This document shows positions 37,901-50,619 of a stretch of DNA of 64,000 nucleotides, one piece after another (position 1 is the first letter of the stretch; every line of letters begins with the position of its first letter). Below the pieces are notes generated by a model that saw nothing but the letters and a program-made list of their open reading frames with translations, was not told the DNA's origin and searched no databases. Source of the stretch: Utricularia gibba (taxonomy: Eukaryota > Streptophyta > Magnoliopsida > Lamiales > Lentibulariaceae); contig NEEC01000002.1 in NCBI GenBank assembly GCA_002189035.1, positions 1 through 64,000 on the forward strand. Direction: 5' to 3'. The position numbers and the translations under genes were made by a program.

Positions 37901-40900
37901 TGCAATTGATTGTGCCAAGTATGGGATTGCAAGTGAGGTAGGCAATTCGCATACACTATTATCTATGCTACCACTCTAAATGGATTTTATTTTCACACTC
38001 AATGAAACAATCTCATTTCGATGAAGCCATGTTCTTTTATAATTTTATTTTGTTCTGCTGAATCTCGGAAGCATGTAGACACTGCCAAATGTTTTCTATT
38101 GAGGTCGTTTGTAAATAAGTAGGCATGATGATCTAGTTGCTCGCTGGTTCAGTTTCATCCAAATCCCCTGTTCAGTTATGATTGATTCCTGTTGTCTAAT
38201 GATATCTGCTTGTCTGGGCATTTAGGCATAGGCGATGTGTATCAATGTTCAGTTTTGTGATCTCTGTCTTTCAACTGGGGCCGTCCTTTTTTCAGCCTCT
38301 TTGTGTGAATTGTAGATCCAACATATTCAACAGAACTTGTTGCTATTCTCTCTGCTGGATTTCATTAGTTTTGCGCTCTTCTCAGCAATCAAGCTCACAT
38401 AGGACTCAATTTCTCAGGTCTTAGAACTTCTCATTCGGAAATTGGAAAGTGAACCAAGTTTGCATCGGAAGGTGGACCTTTTCTTCCTAGTTGACTCAAT
38501 TACCCAGTGCTCTCATGGCCAAAGAGGTACTAGGTGTTCAGAATTTTCCATCACGTATTTATTACTGGAATTTATTTATCTTTACTCTCTGTGTCATTAT
38601 CAGCTGAATGGTCTCTGATACTAGTGCTTGCTCAATATATTACAGGCATTGCAGGGGAATCTTTCATTCCTGTAGTTAAGTCAGCATTACCTCGTCTTGT
38701 TGGAGCTGCTGCACCTTCTGGGACAGGTGCTAAGGAAAATCGCCGTCAGTGTCTTAAGGTCAGGGATAACAACTTACCTGCATAGCCTTTGCGTTTCTTT
38801 AAAATTGCTGAAAATCAGTCATTTAGGTATTACGCTGTGGCTTGAGAGAAAAATATTGCCCGAATCTGTTCTCCGTGCCTGCATTGATCAGATAGGACAA
38901 GTACAAGAAGATTCTTCTAATGGGCATTCTCAGAGGCGCCCCTCACGGTCTGAGCGTGCTATTGATGATCCTATCAGAGAAATGGAAGGCATTGTTGTTG
39001 ATGAGTATGGAAGGTATATGACTTCTTGTTGCCGAATTAAGTACAAATATGCCTCCATGGGGGCACTCAGTTCGATCATCTGATGTGTATTTTATTGTGA
39101 AATGTTTCAGCAATGCCACATTTCAGTTACCAGGTTTGTTGTCTGGTCATGCTTTTGAAGAAGATGAGGAGTATGAGCAATCTATACCAGCAATTGGCAT
39201 GGAAGTCGATGGTACACCCTCAAAAGACAGTCCCTCTACAAGCAAAGGTCATGGAAGTCATGCTTTAACTCCTAGTGAACGGCGGCATTGCATTCTAGAG
39301 GATGTTGATGGTGAGCTAGAAATGGAAGATGTATCTGGAAACCAACGGGATGAAAAAATTACTTCTACTGATGCTTCTGTCCTTGTTTCCGTGCCAAGTG
39401 CTGAGGACAATGTTAGATCAGGGTCTAGCAACTCATCTGATTCCGAATATTCTCCCAAGGGTCCTCCTCCTTTGCCATCTAATTCTCCTCCTCCTAGTCC
39501 TCCTCTGCCAACATCCCCACCTCCTGCTCTTTATTTACCGCTCTCACCACCACCTCTTCCAGCTTCATCACCCTCACCTCCACCTCCACTCCCACCTCCA
39601 CCGTGTGTGGCTAAAACAAACCCATTACCTGTAGTATCTCTCCCCCTCCTCTCCCAACTGTTAGTGCTCCTCACCCAACTAGGTGTACTCCACCTCTTGT
39701 GGCTCCACCTCCTCCATCCAGTGCACCCCCACTGGTACCTGCTCCTCCTTTTGAACCTTCTCCTTGGCCCCAGTTGCGTCCCAATTCTCTACCACCCATG
39801 CCATTTGGACCTCCAGCACAAGGGCTCCCACCACCAGTTGCTCCACCTTCACATGTTGGACATCCCCAACCAGGTGCTTCTCATATGCAAGTCATTTCCC
39901 AGCCAACATTTGGACATCCTCCAATTCGTCCCCAGCATATGCCTCAAAATCCTTCAGCATTATCTCATACCCCGCAGTTGGCTTATCAACCACCCCGATT
40001 ACCACATGAAATTGGTGGTTTCCCAGCTGTAAGTGTATTGCTAATTGATTCTCTTTTTCAGTTTCTTTTGACTATCAAATTTGTTTCCCTTCTTTTACAT
40101 TAAAAATTCTAAACTTTTGCTTCATCTTCAGGTAAATCAGTCGATGCATGACTCTTCCATGAGAAGTGAAGTAATGGCCCAGCAGCCATCATGCTTTCCT
40201 TCTTCTGGAATCAATGCTCCAGTAGAGCCAGTTGGATATCCTTCTCGGCCACATAGTGATGCGTACATGAATCCCCAAGTCCCAAAACAATGGCAACATT
40301 TCCCCCCTGGTGGCGTCAACTTTGCTCAAGGGCCTGTGCATCCCGAAGTTCGGCCTGTACGTGCGCCTGGTCATTTTTCATATCTCAACACTTCCCACTC
40401 AAGTCAACACCCTCGTCACTCATCAACAAACATCTCTGATGGGCCAAACAGCGGATGGATTCCGGGAGGACGACCACATTCAGGTCTGTAACCATCTCTT
40501 GAAAATCTGCATAGTGTTTTTTTTTCAACTTTCTATCAATTAGTAGCAAGCTAGGAGTTGTTTAAGCATATTGGTGATTCGTCTTATGAATTTATAGTCC
40601 ATTGAGTTTTTTATGTCACTACATGCTCTTAATTTCTTATTATTCATGAATAGATCCGCATTTTGGTGTGGCATTCTCACTGATGAAAAATGAAACCGGA
40701 GTATGAATTAGGCTAGCCCAGGGCAGCAGAGTGGCTCCATTACTTAACGTGGATTTACTCCCTTAATTGGATGATGTGTTAGAATCAAGCATTTTAACAT
40801 CATGTAATGTGAATTTTCTTTCTGGGGTGATTTGTTCATTTCTTTTCCCGTTTCTTTCTTTAATGTTTTTTTTTCCTTTATTCTTGTTTACCTCGTCATG

Positions 40901-41237
40901 CTGTTACTCTTTGCTTGCTCATTTCATGGGTACGCCTATGCATCCATGGTGATTGGGATGCCAAGATGAGTATCAAAAATCTTTAAGAGTTAACTGTTCT
41001 CTATTGAAGGGTACTTTGGACCTACATTTGAGAGGCCTCCAGCTTTTCATCATCTTGCCTCAAATACTTTGCCTTCGTCTAGCCAAATCCCAGGTATGTT
41101 TTGTATGTCAAAATATCTGTGATGACTAGTGTTTTTTGGTGTTCAAACAACTTAATAATATCTTGATTGCAGCCCATGGTGGTTCTGCGATGCCATACAG
41201 AGCAGATTCCTCAAGCATCAATTGGAGACCATCCTAG
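34947..41237 (+). pseudogene. HUA2: HUA2-like PWWP transcription/RNA-processing regulator with three frame breaks
   Basis: HUA2 family proteins are nuclear regulators of flowering (AGAMOUS and FLC transcript processing). Eleven exons: 34947-35056, 35532-35608, 35822-37348, 37436-37937, 38418-38526, 38645-38758, 38827-39013, 39111-40028, 40133-40483, 41010-41093, 41173-41237. The N-terminal PWWP domain (GFPAWPARISRPEDW, FVYFFGTQEI) is followed by a long Lys/Ser-rich part, the CID-like RPR region (FEGMIETLSRTKESIGRATRHAIDCAKYGIASE, LELLIRKLESEPSLHRKVDLFFLVDSITQ), a proline-rich tract and a C-terminus ending INWRPS. Frame is lost by a net -1 at 35006-35009 (G4 where LSLG-DLVL needs G5), again at about 38833 (VLR-LWLE), and again at about 39640 in the Pro tract. 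Splice sites are otherwise good, so decay is recent or the bases are assembly errors. Corrected length would be about 1348 residues. Confidence 0.85.
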
Positions 41238-42889
41238 TGTTTCCTGCTGAGGTTTTTCAATTAAATACGCGAACCTTTGGCTTTTCACTTGTTTTTAGTC
41301 AGACGTCTTAGCGTTTGAGTGATTGAAGCCAATTATTTTGATGTAGTGATATTTTGATGTAAAAAATGCGTAGCCTCTTTTTTGGTTTTTTTAGCGAAGT
41401 CTCCTCGCATTGTTATCGCTGCCTCACCTCAGAATTGAAAATCCATACAAGTTAATGGGTGTAACCACAACACCTTCATCCAAGTCGTAAATGGTTACAA
41501 ATTTGCGAATCCAAACATCTGCCCATTCTCAATGGCAGTACTTGTATACCCTCTTGATAGTTTTGTAGTTGGAGAAAGAAGCCAGTGCCTATGATGTTAT
41601 CCAGCTGGCTGAAATACCTGAATACCTTAGTTGAATGCATGAATCCGGAGTTGCACTCAAAAACAGGATGTTTTTAGGAATGTTGATGAAAATGGATCGT
41701 TTTGTTTGCTTTTATGAAGAAATGAAATATGGAATGTTCGTCTGTGTATAGTGTTGATCATCTGATGAATTACTTGTACTCTGGTGGACGGTGGCTTACC
41801 CTGAAATGATTATTTGGGTTGCTATTTGCAGATTTTAGACGGCAGCTCAAAATGTCTGGGGCCGAAATGTGACTCCAAGAGTCATTGGATGATCATGGAT
41901 GCCCTTGGAGAACTGTAAACAGAATGTTTCATAACCAACAGATTTCTGGCGGGATCTTCTGGAAGTGTAAGCTCTTTCAGCCGCTCAAATAGATGCTTTG
42001 TAATCATGGCGCTAACTTAAAGTTTAGATTGCATTTTATGATCTGCTAACATTTTTGTTGTTGGAAAACCTCCTAAATTAAATTCGCTTTCCTTGGGTGG
42101 TATATAAATTATTTCTGTTTGGTGATAAGCTTTGGAGGCTTGAGATTTATATGTGTGAGTTTTTTGAGTGTAAATTTACACTGGGTCATTTAACTATTGT
42201 ATTGACGGTTGCTGAGATTCCGTTTTAAGATATCTGTTATATATTCAGTGTTGGCGAGATGGGTACATATGCATGATAAACAAAAAGGAACTACGGACGA
42301 TCTGTACATTTTGTTAGGGAAATCGTGGATGTTATTGCTCATGCTCGTGCCTCTTTCTCTGTTGCGACTGCTTCTGATCTTTTAAAATCTGGGGCCGTGA
42401 TGTGTATGCAATGACAACGCCCCATAAATTTGGGTAAAACTAGAATCTTTCTCCTTTTTTTTTTTTTTTACTATGTCTTGTTTACATTTGTTTGAGGACA
42501 AAACAACTTGTCTGATTTCGGGAAATTTCGAGCTTACATTTTTCTCTTCTTTTTGTAAACGCGGAATGAGATTCCATGTTTCACTTAACGTCGATTACAT
42601 TGCGACTCTTTTAGCAATTGGTAATTCAGGTGACGCTTTCTTTCCCAAGGGAGGGCGAAGGGATGGATCCGCCCGGTATATGATGAATGGATCCATCCAC
42701 CATCAGGCAAAGTTATCAAGTCGAATCGCTTCCCGTATTTATTCAGGAGAAGGTGACCCAATGATTAGGCCCCGAGATTGGATGCGTAGGCAGTGCCACA
42801 TATATCGATGTATCTGCCTGCAACCCTAGCGGCATTCTCGATTCGCTCTCAATCGATGATTCCTGGGTTTCATTTTGATTTCTGGGGAT
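41238..42889. other. Intergenic spacer
   Basis: About 1.65 kb holding the 3' flank of the HUA2-like gene and the promoter and leader of the LysM gene. It is AT-rich with T-runs near 42462. The 118-codon frame at 42473-42829 shows no similarity or codon signal. Confidence 0.5.
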
Positions 42890-44441
42890 ATGCAGAGAGG
42901 GAGAAGATCGCTTGGTGAGGATGCGCAGACGGTTGGATCGCCGCCGGCATCGTCTCCACCTTCAATTGCACTTCTTCCCGGTTTTGACGGCGGGGTTAAT
43001 TGCATTTTGCATCCTGTGTCCAGGTTCGATACCCTCGCCGGAGTTGCCATCATATACAGGCTTGAGGTCTGGGTTGTGCCGATTTTTTTGTCCGATGGTA
43101 TCCTTTGATTAGTTCATACCTAGGCATCTTGCCGGTAGATGCCATAACAGAAAAAAAAAAAAAAAAAATCTTGCCTTCCCTTTATTATGTTGGCATTTCT
43201 TGTTTCACCTAACCTTACGCAGCTTTTTCCCCCTCGTCCTCCTGCTGTAATCTCGCTGATGCGTCCTCAAATTCTTGTCAGGTGGCGGATGTTACGAGGT
43301 TGAACGGCTTGTCCTCCGATCTTCAAAAGTTTGCTCTAAGACTCTTCGAATACCTTCCCTGGGGAGGTGCTTTCGCCTGGCTTTTTATTCTAAAGTATAA
43401 ACGCAACTCTTCGGAAAAGTGCATTTTTATTCACAGAGATTGAATTCAGTTTTACGTATGTGGAGGATTGCGTGGTATGATATTTGGCGCATGAAACACT
43501 ATGGTCAGGTGGTGGTATTTTTTTGTCGCCAAATGTATTTCTGAGCGCATGAATTGTTCAATAACGATCCTTTTCTCTTGCATCAGGGATCGAAGTGTGA
43601 CCTTTAATGTCACTTGCAGGCGAAGCAGTGTTGGGAGGAGCCCTCCCAAGCGCCGTCTGAATGATACATTTCATTCACTTGCGTCACTGGGGTCAGCATT
43701 GCTTTTGGTGACGGAAGTTTCTCCAGAGATGAGCAGGTTGCAAGATTATTATGGGACTACGGAAGCACATAACAAAGCGGCCATGGAAGGGTTCCGAGCA
43801 ACACATCAGCTTCATGATGGACCAATTTCATCTCCTCCAGCACTCCCTAATTCGCCATCGCCCCGTAGTAGGAAATCGGAAAGTGTTGCTAAATAGCCTT
43901 GTGTCAGCTAATGTTAGCGTCCACGATCCTATTTTGTCACGTGGAGGTGAATGCAGTAGGGGCACTGATGAATGGACTCTGAAGCCGCTAAGAAGGCGAC
44001 AGAATGATTTTTCGACTTTCCCTGCCAGCAAGCTTATGGAGGAGGGAATCGGTGATGGCGGCAGCGGCAGCAGCAGCAGCAGCACCATACAGGAGGGTTG
44101 GCTCCAAGGCCAGCTACGTCTTCCAACCGAACAACTGTTGATGCCGAACTGGGACTCCCAAGCCCTACAACCGTGGTGTCGGGTGATACTCATGTGACGG
44201 ATACGATGAGCATTGCAAGGAAGTCATCAAGCACGCCAAGTCGGCAAGATGCAGATAGTGGAGCATTTTCTTCTATCTGGTTATCATCGAAATGGAGCTT
44301 AAAACCAGATTTTCAGGGTCTTCCTTCAGAGCGATCGGGAAGAAGAACAAAACAGCGTTGGACAAATCCACAAAAATTCCTTGCGGTCTCCCTGCCATGA
44401 GGGACAGACGGTTTAGTACTAAGAATGCTTCCGGTTGGTGA
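42890..44441 (+). pseudogene. LysM-domain protein (At5g23130-like), frame-broken
   Basis: Relative of an intracellular plant LysM-domain family of unknown role. Exon 1 (42890-43066) encodes HPVSRFDTLAGVAIIYRLE, the first half of a LysM domain. Exon 2 (43282-43366) encodes VADVTRLNGLSSDLQKFALR and then shifts by one base before LRIPSLG. Exon 3 starts at about 43620 and carries family blocks in different frames: PEMSRLQDYYG (frame 1), KPLRRRQNDFS (frame 2), GLAPRPATSSNRT through SSIWLSSKWSLKPDF (frame 1), then TALDKSTKIPCGLPA (frame 3) to the TGA at 44439. So one shift in exon 2 and three in exon 3 (near 43893, 44040-44090 and 44349-44352) break the frame. It lies between the HUA2-like gene and HCF136, as I recall for Arabidopsis. 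Confidence 0.78.
44061..44083. repeat. AGC trinucleotide repeat in the LysM gene
   Basis: A run of GCAGCGGCAGCAGCAGC type units codes for serine (GSGSSSSS) in one frame. It lies at one of the frame changes of the LysM gene, so slippage here is one possible cause. Confidence 0.75.
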
Positions 44442-45012
44442 TGCCGAAATTGCTTGTGGATGATATCGTGTGGAGTGGAGAGAACGCATGATTGTCAACA
44501 CATGCTTCATTTATTTAATTTGCGTCATCCGTGGTCATTCTTTGAGGCGACCGACGAACCAGAGCAGTTAGTGTTTACTGGCGCCCTCATTCTGTTCCTT
44601 CATTCATTACTCGTAATCCATGCATTTGCCACCGCTTGATCACTGTGCTGGGGTGGGTTTCCAATGGCACTTGTCGATAGTAAAGATGGACCGAATTGTG
44701 CAACATTTTCCGGTCGCACTTTGGATTAATCGAACCGTTTGCCTGTTGTGAGGAGGAATAATCATTTTATTTCGGTGCAAGCAGACCGGGAGAGGTGTGA
44801 ATGGGTGTAGTAGATTTATTGGTGGAAAACTTGACACCTCTTCCTCCCTAATCTTAGAGCCAGAGGTGCCCCAACCCCAACCCAATTGTTGAGATAAGAG
44901 CAGTAGACCGAGTAGAGAGGCGTTGCAGTTGCACCCGCCACAGCTTTTAGGGCCTCGCCACCGTGTTTGTATGATAGCATTGTTGCAGTAGTGTATACTG
45001 CAGTGCGATCGT
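44442..45012. other. Spacer between LysM gene and HCF136
   Basis: 571 bases holding the 3' flank of the LysM gene and the HCF136 promoter. The 186-codon minus frame at 44640-45200 is antisense to HCF136 exon 1 and is a composition artefact. Confidence 0.55.
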
Positions 45013-47454
45013 ATGGCCGCTTCCTCTTCCATTCTTTCTGGCTTGCCGCTGCGGCTCCACGCCCGTCCCAACACCCGGCCCCACCGGCGCCTGCTTCCCC
45101 TTGCCACCGCTGCCCAGCCGTCACCTTCTAATGATAATCGACTCGCCATTTCCCGCCGCCGGGAGTTGATCGGTGCGGCCGCCGTTGCGTTGACAGCCAC
45201 TTCATTTTCACCCTTCGCGCGGGCGGCAGACGATGCACTCTCTGAGTGGGACAGAGTTTACCTCCCCATTGACCCTGGCGTTGTTCTCCTCGATATTGCT
45301 TTTGTTCCCGATGACCCCTCTCACGGTTCGCTCGACATTTTTCAGTTCTCTCGCTTTCTTTCCTCCTGCCTGCTCACCATTCGTATGCTAGGCTGGATAT
45401 TCTTCCAATGTTACTACTTACCTGCACATTGAAATATAGTCCCTGATTTTGTGGTTAGATTCGGGCGGTTCATCCGATGTCAGGCAACCAGAGATCTTAT
45501 GAACTTTGGTAACTTCATTCTGGTTGGTCTTTCAGGATTCTTGCTTGGTACTAGACAAACTATTTTGGAGACCAAAGATGGAGGGAGCTCCTGGGCTCCA
45601 CGCTCGATAGCTTCTGCAGAGGAGGAGGACTTCAATTATCGATTCAACTCCATAAGCTTCATAGGGAAGGAAGGTTGGATTATAGGTAAGCCAGCCATCC
45701 TGTTGTACACTGCGGATGCAGGTGAAAACTGGCTACGCATACCCCTCAGTGCTCAACTTCCTGGTGATATGGTAAAGCATTCCGAGTGGCTACTTTATGA
45801 CATGGAAAATTGTGTATCTATATTGTACCACATTGGTGTTATTTCAGGTTTATATAAAGGCTACTGGGGAAAAATCAGCTGAGATGGTGACTGATCAAGG
45901 TGCCATATATGTAACAGCAAATGGAGGCTACAACTGGAAGGCTGCTGTGCAAGAGACTGTTTCAGCGACATTAAACAGGTTATTTTCTTCTGGACATGTC
46001 ACGCCTTTATTGTAAAACGTTTGCATGCAAGTGTGTCCAGACTAAAGCCCTCCTGGGCACTAATGTTAAGCTTGTGGTTGCCTCATTGCTCCAAAAGATC
46101 ACCAGCGAAACTCATTAACTAGTCTTTTGTTCGTGTATTCATTTGTTTGTGTAAACCAAGTATTGTTCGTGTATTCATTTGTTTGTGCATCGACGACTGT
46201 TGCAGAACAGTATCTAGTGGTATCAGCGGTGCCAGCTACTATACAGGCACTTTTAGCAGCGTTAATCGCTCACCTGAAGGAAATTACGTTGCGGTTTCAA
46301 GTCGTGGTAACTTTTATATGACATGGGAACCAGGTCAGGTGAGGTTCTCCTGCGGGACTTGAAGTTTTATATATGTGTATTTTGATTTTTTAGGTGGTTT
46401 TATTTTCATTTGAAAAAAAAAGTGTTCATTTCTGTTTTTTTTTTTTTTTTTTTTTGTATCAGTAACACGGGTAAAATTACTGGAATTCCTTTATAAAAAG
46501 TCATGTTGATATTAACCTATATACAATATCCAGGCATTTTGGCAACCACATAATAGAGCTGTTGCAAGAAGAATACAAAACATGGGCTGGAGAGCAGATG
46601 GTGGTCTTTGGCTTTTGGTGCGTGGTGGGGGGCTTTATCTAAGCAAGGGCACAGGGGTAAGCCGGTTCCACCTCTGCACACGTGCTAGACATTGTGATTT
46701 ACTTTGTTCAAGTATGAGATCTGTAGAAAAACTTGGATGATCAATATATTCTTGGTTTAGTAAGGAAACTTACACTTGTCTAGTTCTTTTGTTATGTTGG
46801 ATATTATCATGTATACGACTTGTGTCCATGACCATTCACCATTTTTCCATCTTTGTTACTTTCACAGATAAGTGAAGATTTTGAGGAGGTTCCAGTTCAG
46901 AGTCGTGGATTTGGCATTCTGGATGTTGGATTCAGATCATCGGTATGTTTAAGCCTTGTAAGATTTGATTTCGCCTTTGCATTATAAGGAGCTCACGGAG
47001 CCATATCGAATCCGAACACTGGAAAAGTTACTAAAAGGTTCTTGTTTGATAAAATGTAATTCCTCGCAAATGCAACTCACAGGATGAGGCTTGGGCAGCT
47101 GGTGGCAGTGGTATTTTGCTGAAATCCAGAAACAGCGGAAAGTCCTGGACTCGTGACAAAGCTGCAGACAACATCGCTGCCAATCTGTACTCTGTAAAGT
47201 GAGTGTCAGAATCTAAGTTCCTTCTGTAAAAGAATAGTGAGGGTACCCAAAGTGTAAAGTGTTTCCATGATAGTGGGGAGTGGAGAAATGGCATGTAGGA
47301 GTAACACAGCATAAAGGCAACGGTATTTTTAAATGTATCCTTTTATTATTATTTTTCTTCTGAAGATGGTATTTGAATTGTTTTCAGGTTTATAAACGAG
47401 GGTCAAGGTTTCGTGCTAGGGAACGATGGAGTGCTGTTGAAGTATCTAGGCTGA
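45013..47454 (+). CDS. HCF136: Photosystem II assembly factor HCF136 (Ycf48 family)
   Basis: Thylakoid-lumen seven-bladed beta-propeller that binds newly made D1 and is required for photosystem II reaction-centre assembly. Eight exons (45013-45325, 45536-45771, 45848-45978, 46206-46338, 46534-46656, 46868-46942, 47083-47198, 47388-47454) give 1194 bases, 397 residues. The N-terminus is a two-part transit sequence: a Ser/Arg/Pro-rich stromal part, then a twin-arginine motif in [18 protein letters not shown] and an ARA-ADD cleavage-like site, fitting Tat transport. Propeller blades show the repeated G-W/T pattern ([52 protein letters not shown]). The end [14 protein letters not shown] is typical. 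No frame breaks, unlike the two genes upstream. Confidence 0.96.
46127..46187. repeat. 25-base direct repeat in HCF136 intron 3
   Basis: The 25 bases at 46127-46151 recur without change at 46163-46187, a period of 36 bases, 19 bases before the intron 3 acceptor. The core reads TTGTTCGTGTATTCATTTG. It looks like a simple local duplication. Confidence 0.9.
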
Positions 47455-48095
47455 CGTTGAATCACTAAAAAAACATTCTGGTAATGCTACAGATGAAGCC
47501 CCTTGTTGCCTGTGATAATGGGTAGCCATTGGAGTGAGTTTGATGGCGAATGAATGTGGTTACTGCAGAATCAACAGCTGCTGCCGACGAAACGAGTTTT
47601 GGTAACGCCTTTTTGCGTAAATCATTTACAAGTACATGTTTCTTTCGTCCTGTTACAAGCTTTCAACTATACGAATGAATTTCAATGTGATTCATCCCAC
47701 TATGGTGCAGTTGGTTGCAGAACGAGAAAAAAATTTAAAGGGTATTTTGATACAAATTAGTTCACCAGTTGGAGGTGTCACCATTCGTCGAACTGAATAA
47801 TTTTAGTGGGCAAAGTGAAACCAACAATGCGATGGAGGGGCTCGTTAACATTGAGCATCATTAAAAACAGAACGAGATTGAAAGACTCATCCGTCCAGCC
47901 CCATGGTTTAATATTCCTTGCGCTGCGCAGATAACTGATTTTCAGATTCTGGATTTAAGAAGTCAGTTATTTGATGGATCCAGTAAATAGAACAGTAATA
48001 CATGATCAAAAGCCAAATCAGTTATTTGATGAAACCCAAATCACAAACAGCTTCGAATTTGTCATGATTTCTCAGACACTGCAGAAAGAAGGTGC
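47455..48095. other. Tail-to-tail 3' flanks
   Basis: 641 bases between the stop codons of HCF136 (plus) and transaldolase (minus). Two copies of CAGTTATTTGATG occur near 47963 and 48018. No coding sequence is supported. Confidence 0.55.
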
Positions 48096-50225
48096 TTATC
48101 CACGGAGGGAGGGATACAGCGAGGTGGCTTTCACTTGCAAAGAATCCAGCAAGCTGTCAAAGCTCTTCTTGAAGGACTCCACCCCTTCTACCTCCAGCTG
48201 TGAGCCCACGAAGCTCCAGTCTATCCCCACCTTCGCTAGTGCATTGTAGATGCCTTCAGCTTCCGGCACGTTCGAGTCGATGGTTCGTCCCACAGTGCCA
48301 TGGTCCAGGAACGCTTGGAGTGCTTGATCCGGCATAGTGGAGACCTGTGATGCCAAAATTCATGTCAATCACACGGTGGGACGTTAGAATGGAAAACTTG
48401 GATGAACCCCACCCAGTTGAGTTGGAAGGTCCGATTATTAGGAAATAGAAAAAAAAAAAAAAAAAGAAGATGAGTGGCTCACAGTGTCTGGTCCAATGAG
48501 AGGAGCCACATAAAGAGTGTCTGGATAAGCAGGGTTCTTGACGCTAGTTGAGGCCCATAGAAGCCTCTGCTTTTTGGCTCCTTTCTTCACCAGAGCTTCC
48601 CATCTTGGTCCAGAGAATTTCTTCTGATAAAGCTGGTATGCAAGCACCGCTTGAGCATTTGCAGCCTGCCGCACAAAGACACACAGGCTTTTATTTCCAG
48701 GCTGACTTTAATGTTTGGATTCATTTATTTTAGTTACCTTTCCACGGAGATCAAGTGCCTCTGATGTCCCAATCTTCTCGAGCATCTTATCGACGAGGGT
48801 ATCAACACGACTAACAAAAAAAGAAGCCACACTTGTGACTCTGGAGAGGTCACTCAGCGCAGATGCCTCAAGACCATCCAGGTAAGCATCTATAACTGCT
48901 TCATATCTAGCAATTGAGAAGATCAGCTGCAAAGAGCGATAATTTGAACATCAGCACCACAGTCCAAGTTCATCAGTTTATAGAACAAGGCTGTGGATGG
49001 CTCTTCTGCTTCTTGTGAAGCAATTTACAGACCTACCTATATGAACTTTCTTTCAGTAGAAAGTCAAAAAGAACAGTCAAACCCCCATTTCTTAACAAAA
49101 AAAATTACGGCAATCATCTCACCGTGACATTAACACTAATCCCGTGAGCAATTACTTCCTTGATGGAAGGGATGCAAGGAAAAGTAGCTGGGATTTTGAT
49201 GTAGACGTTTGGACGATTCACCCATTTATGCAGCCACTTTGCAGCCTCTATGGTGTTTTCAGTATCATCTGCAAGTCTAGGAGAAACTTCTACTGAAACA
49301 TATCCATCTCCTCCATCAGTTTCATTGTAGATTGGCTCAAAAAGTTTGCATGCATCTTGAATATCTTTCACCACTAGTTCCCAGTACGCACTTTCAATGT
49401 CTTTTCCTGACTGCACAAGTTCCCTGCAATTGTGATTACAAGGCGGTGGAAGAATTAGCCTCTTCATATGACCCTCCCCTCTTTTTTAGGTTACGTTCCT
49501 ATTCCTCTTAATCATTTAACCCAGAGGGATATCATGGCCAAAAAATAAAGAATCTATAAGCGGCTCAACTGATATGAGCCCAGGATTCTACCTGAACTGA
49601 TCATTGTATGCGCTCGAAGTTGAAATAGCTTTCTGGAAAATCTGCATTTGTAAGAGTAAAACAAGAGTTCTTTAAATCTGGAACATCAACAAGCCGGAGC
49701 ATCGTATGAACCCATCTACGGAGATCCTTACCGCTGGGTTGCTAGTTACACCTCTGACTCCACTTTGAATCAATGGTATAAGATCAGTGACTGGTCGGCA
49801 TAGATTATCATACCACGGGCTTTGTCCTTCCTTGTTATACAGTTGATGAAGAGTGGTTTTCTTGTCGCCGCTTCCATTTCCGTGGTCGTTGGAGCATCTG
49901 ACACTAATCACCAAATTTACATTCAGGAAATTAAGTATAGTTTGCAGGCTTAGAGCGGTGTTCATAATTTCAAGTTAACAAACCATGTATGTTTCCAGGA
50001 TAACCTAGAGGAAACAGGATCCACAATGCCTAATCCGTGAACTTACATCAAAGAAGGCAAGACCAAACGAGCACCCATCTTGGAAAAAGAAAGGGGAATA
50101 TCAAAGGCAGCGACTTTTGGGCGAGGACGAACAGCAACGCAGGAGATGAGCGATCCGGCGCGAGGCTTGAATTCAGCAGCTACGAAAGCTGAACCTGAGA
50201 TCGATAGCTTGGAAACGGAAGCCAT
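48096..50225 (-). CDS. TRA2: Plastid transaldolase
   Basis: Class I aldolase-type TIM barrel enzyme of the pentose phosphate pathway, moving a dihydroxyacetone unit between sugar phosphates through a Schiff-base lysine. Seven exons (50225-50047, 49903-49732, 49641-49592, 49423-49123, 48926-48738, 48665-48483, 48344-48096) close to 1323 bases, 440 residues. A Ser/Ala/Arg-rich transit peptide of about 60 residues precedes the enzyme. Landmarks are [46 protein letters not shown] and the active-site region VYIKIPAT, whose lysine forms the Schiff base. [16 protein letters not shown] and [21 protein letters not shown] follow. The subtype is the plant/bacterial long form. Frame and splice sites are intact. 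From memory, the Arabidopsis copy At5g13420 adjoins Rieske genes, as here. Confidence 0.95.
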
Positions 50226-50619
50226 GGCAAATGTTTTCTCCTGTGGTGGGTGGAGAGAGGCGATACAGCCGAGGTGGTAGGAAAAACCGGAATCGCTGAA
50301 CGCCAACTCGGGGCCGGAGATGAAGAATAGTTTTAGGTGTAAGGTAATGACTTTTGCGAGTTGTTGGTGGCGTGAAGGGACGCGCAATTCAACTCAATAA
50401 AACCAAATTTCATGGGAATTTTCTATGCCGCGCGGCGACCAGTCAATACTCTCCCGAAGCATGTGATTGGTGAGGCAACTTTGTTTATGAGGAAGGAAAC
50501 AAAACTGGAATCAACTGAAACGATGGCGCTGTAGCAGTACATAATTCCGTTCATCGCTTCAAAAGTACTACTACTGCTACTACAGATATGACGTGAAGGA
50601 AGGATCCTCACGCTGGCGG
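50226..50619. other. Spacer between transaldolase and IRX10-type gene
   Basis: 394 bases upstream of the transaldolase ATG and downstream of the IRX10-type stop, both minus strand. It must hold the transaldolase promoter and the IRX10 3' end. No clear TATA box could be assigned. Confidence 0.5.

Noticed and set aside
39258-39634. Leu/His-rich plus frame and minus frame in the proline tract of the HUA2-like gene
   Set aside because: They are shifted readings of a low-complexity proline-coding region.
44640-45200. 186-codon minus frame
   Set aside because: Antisense to HCF136 exon 1; GC-rich codon bias of the transit peptide opens the opposite strand.
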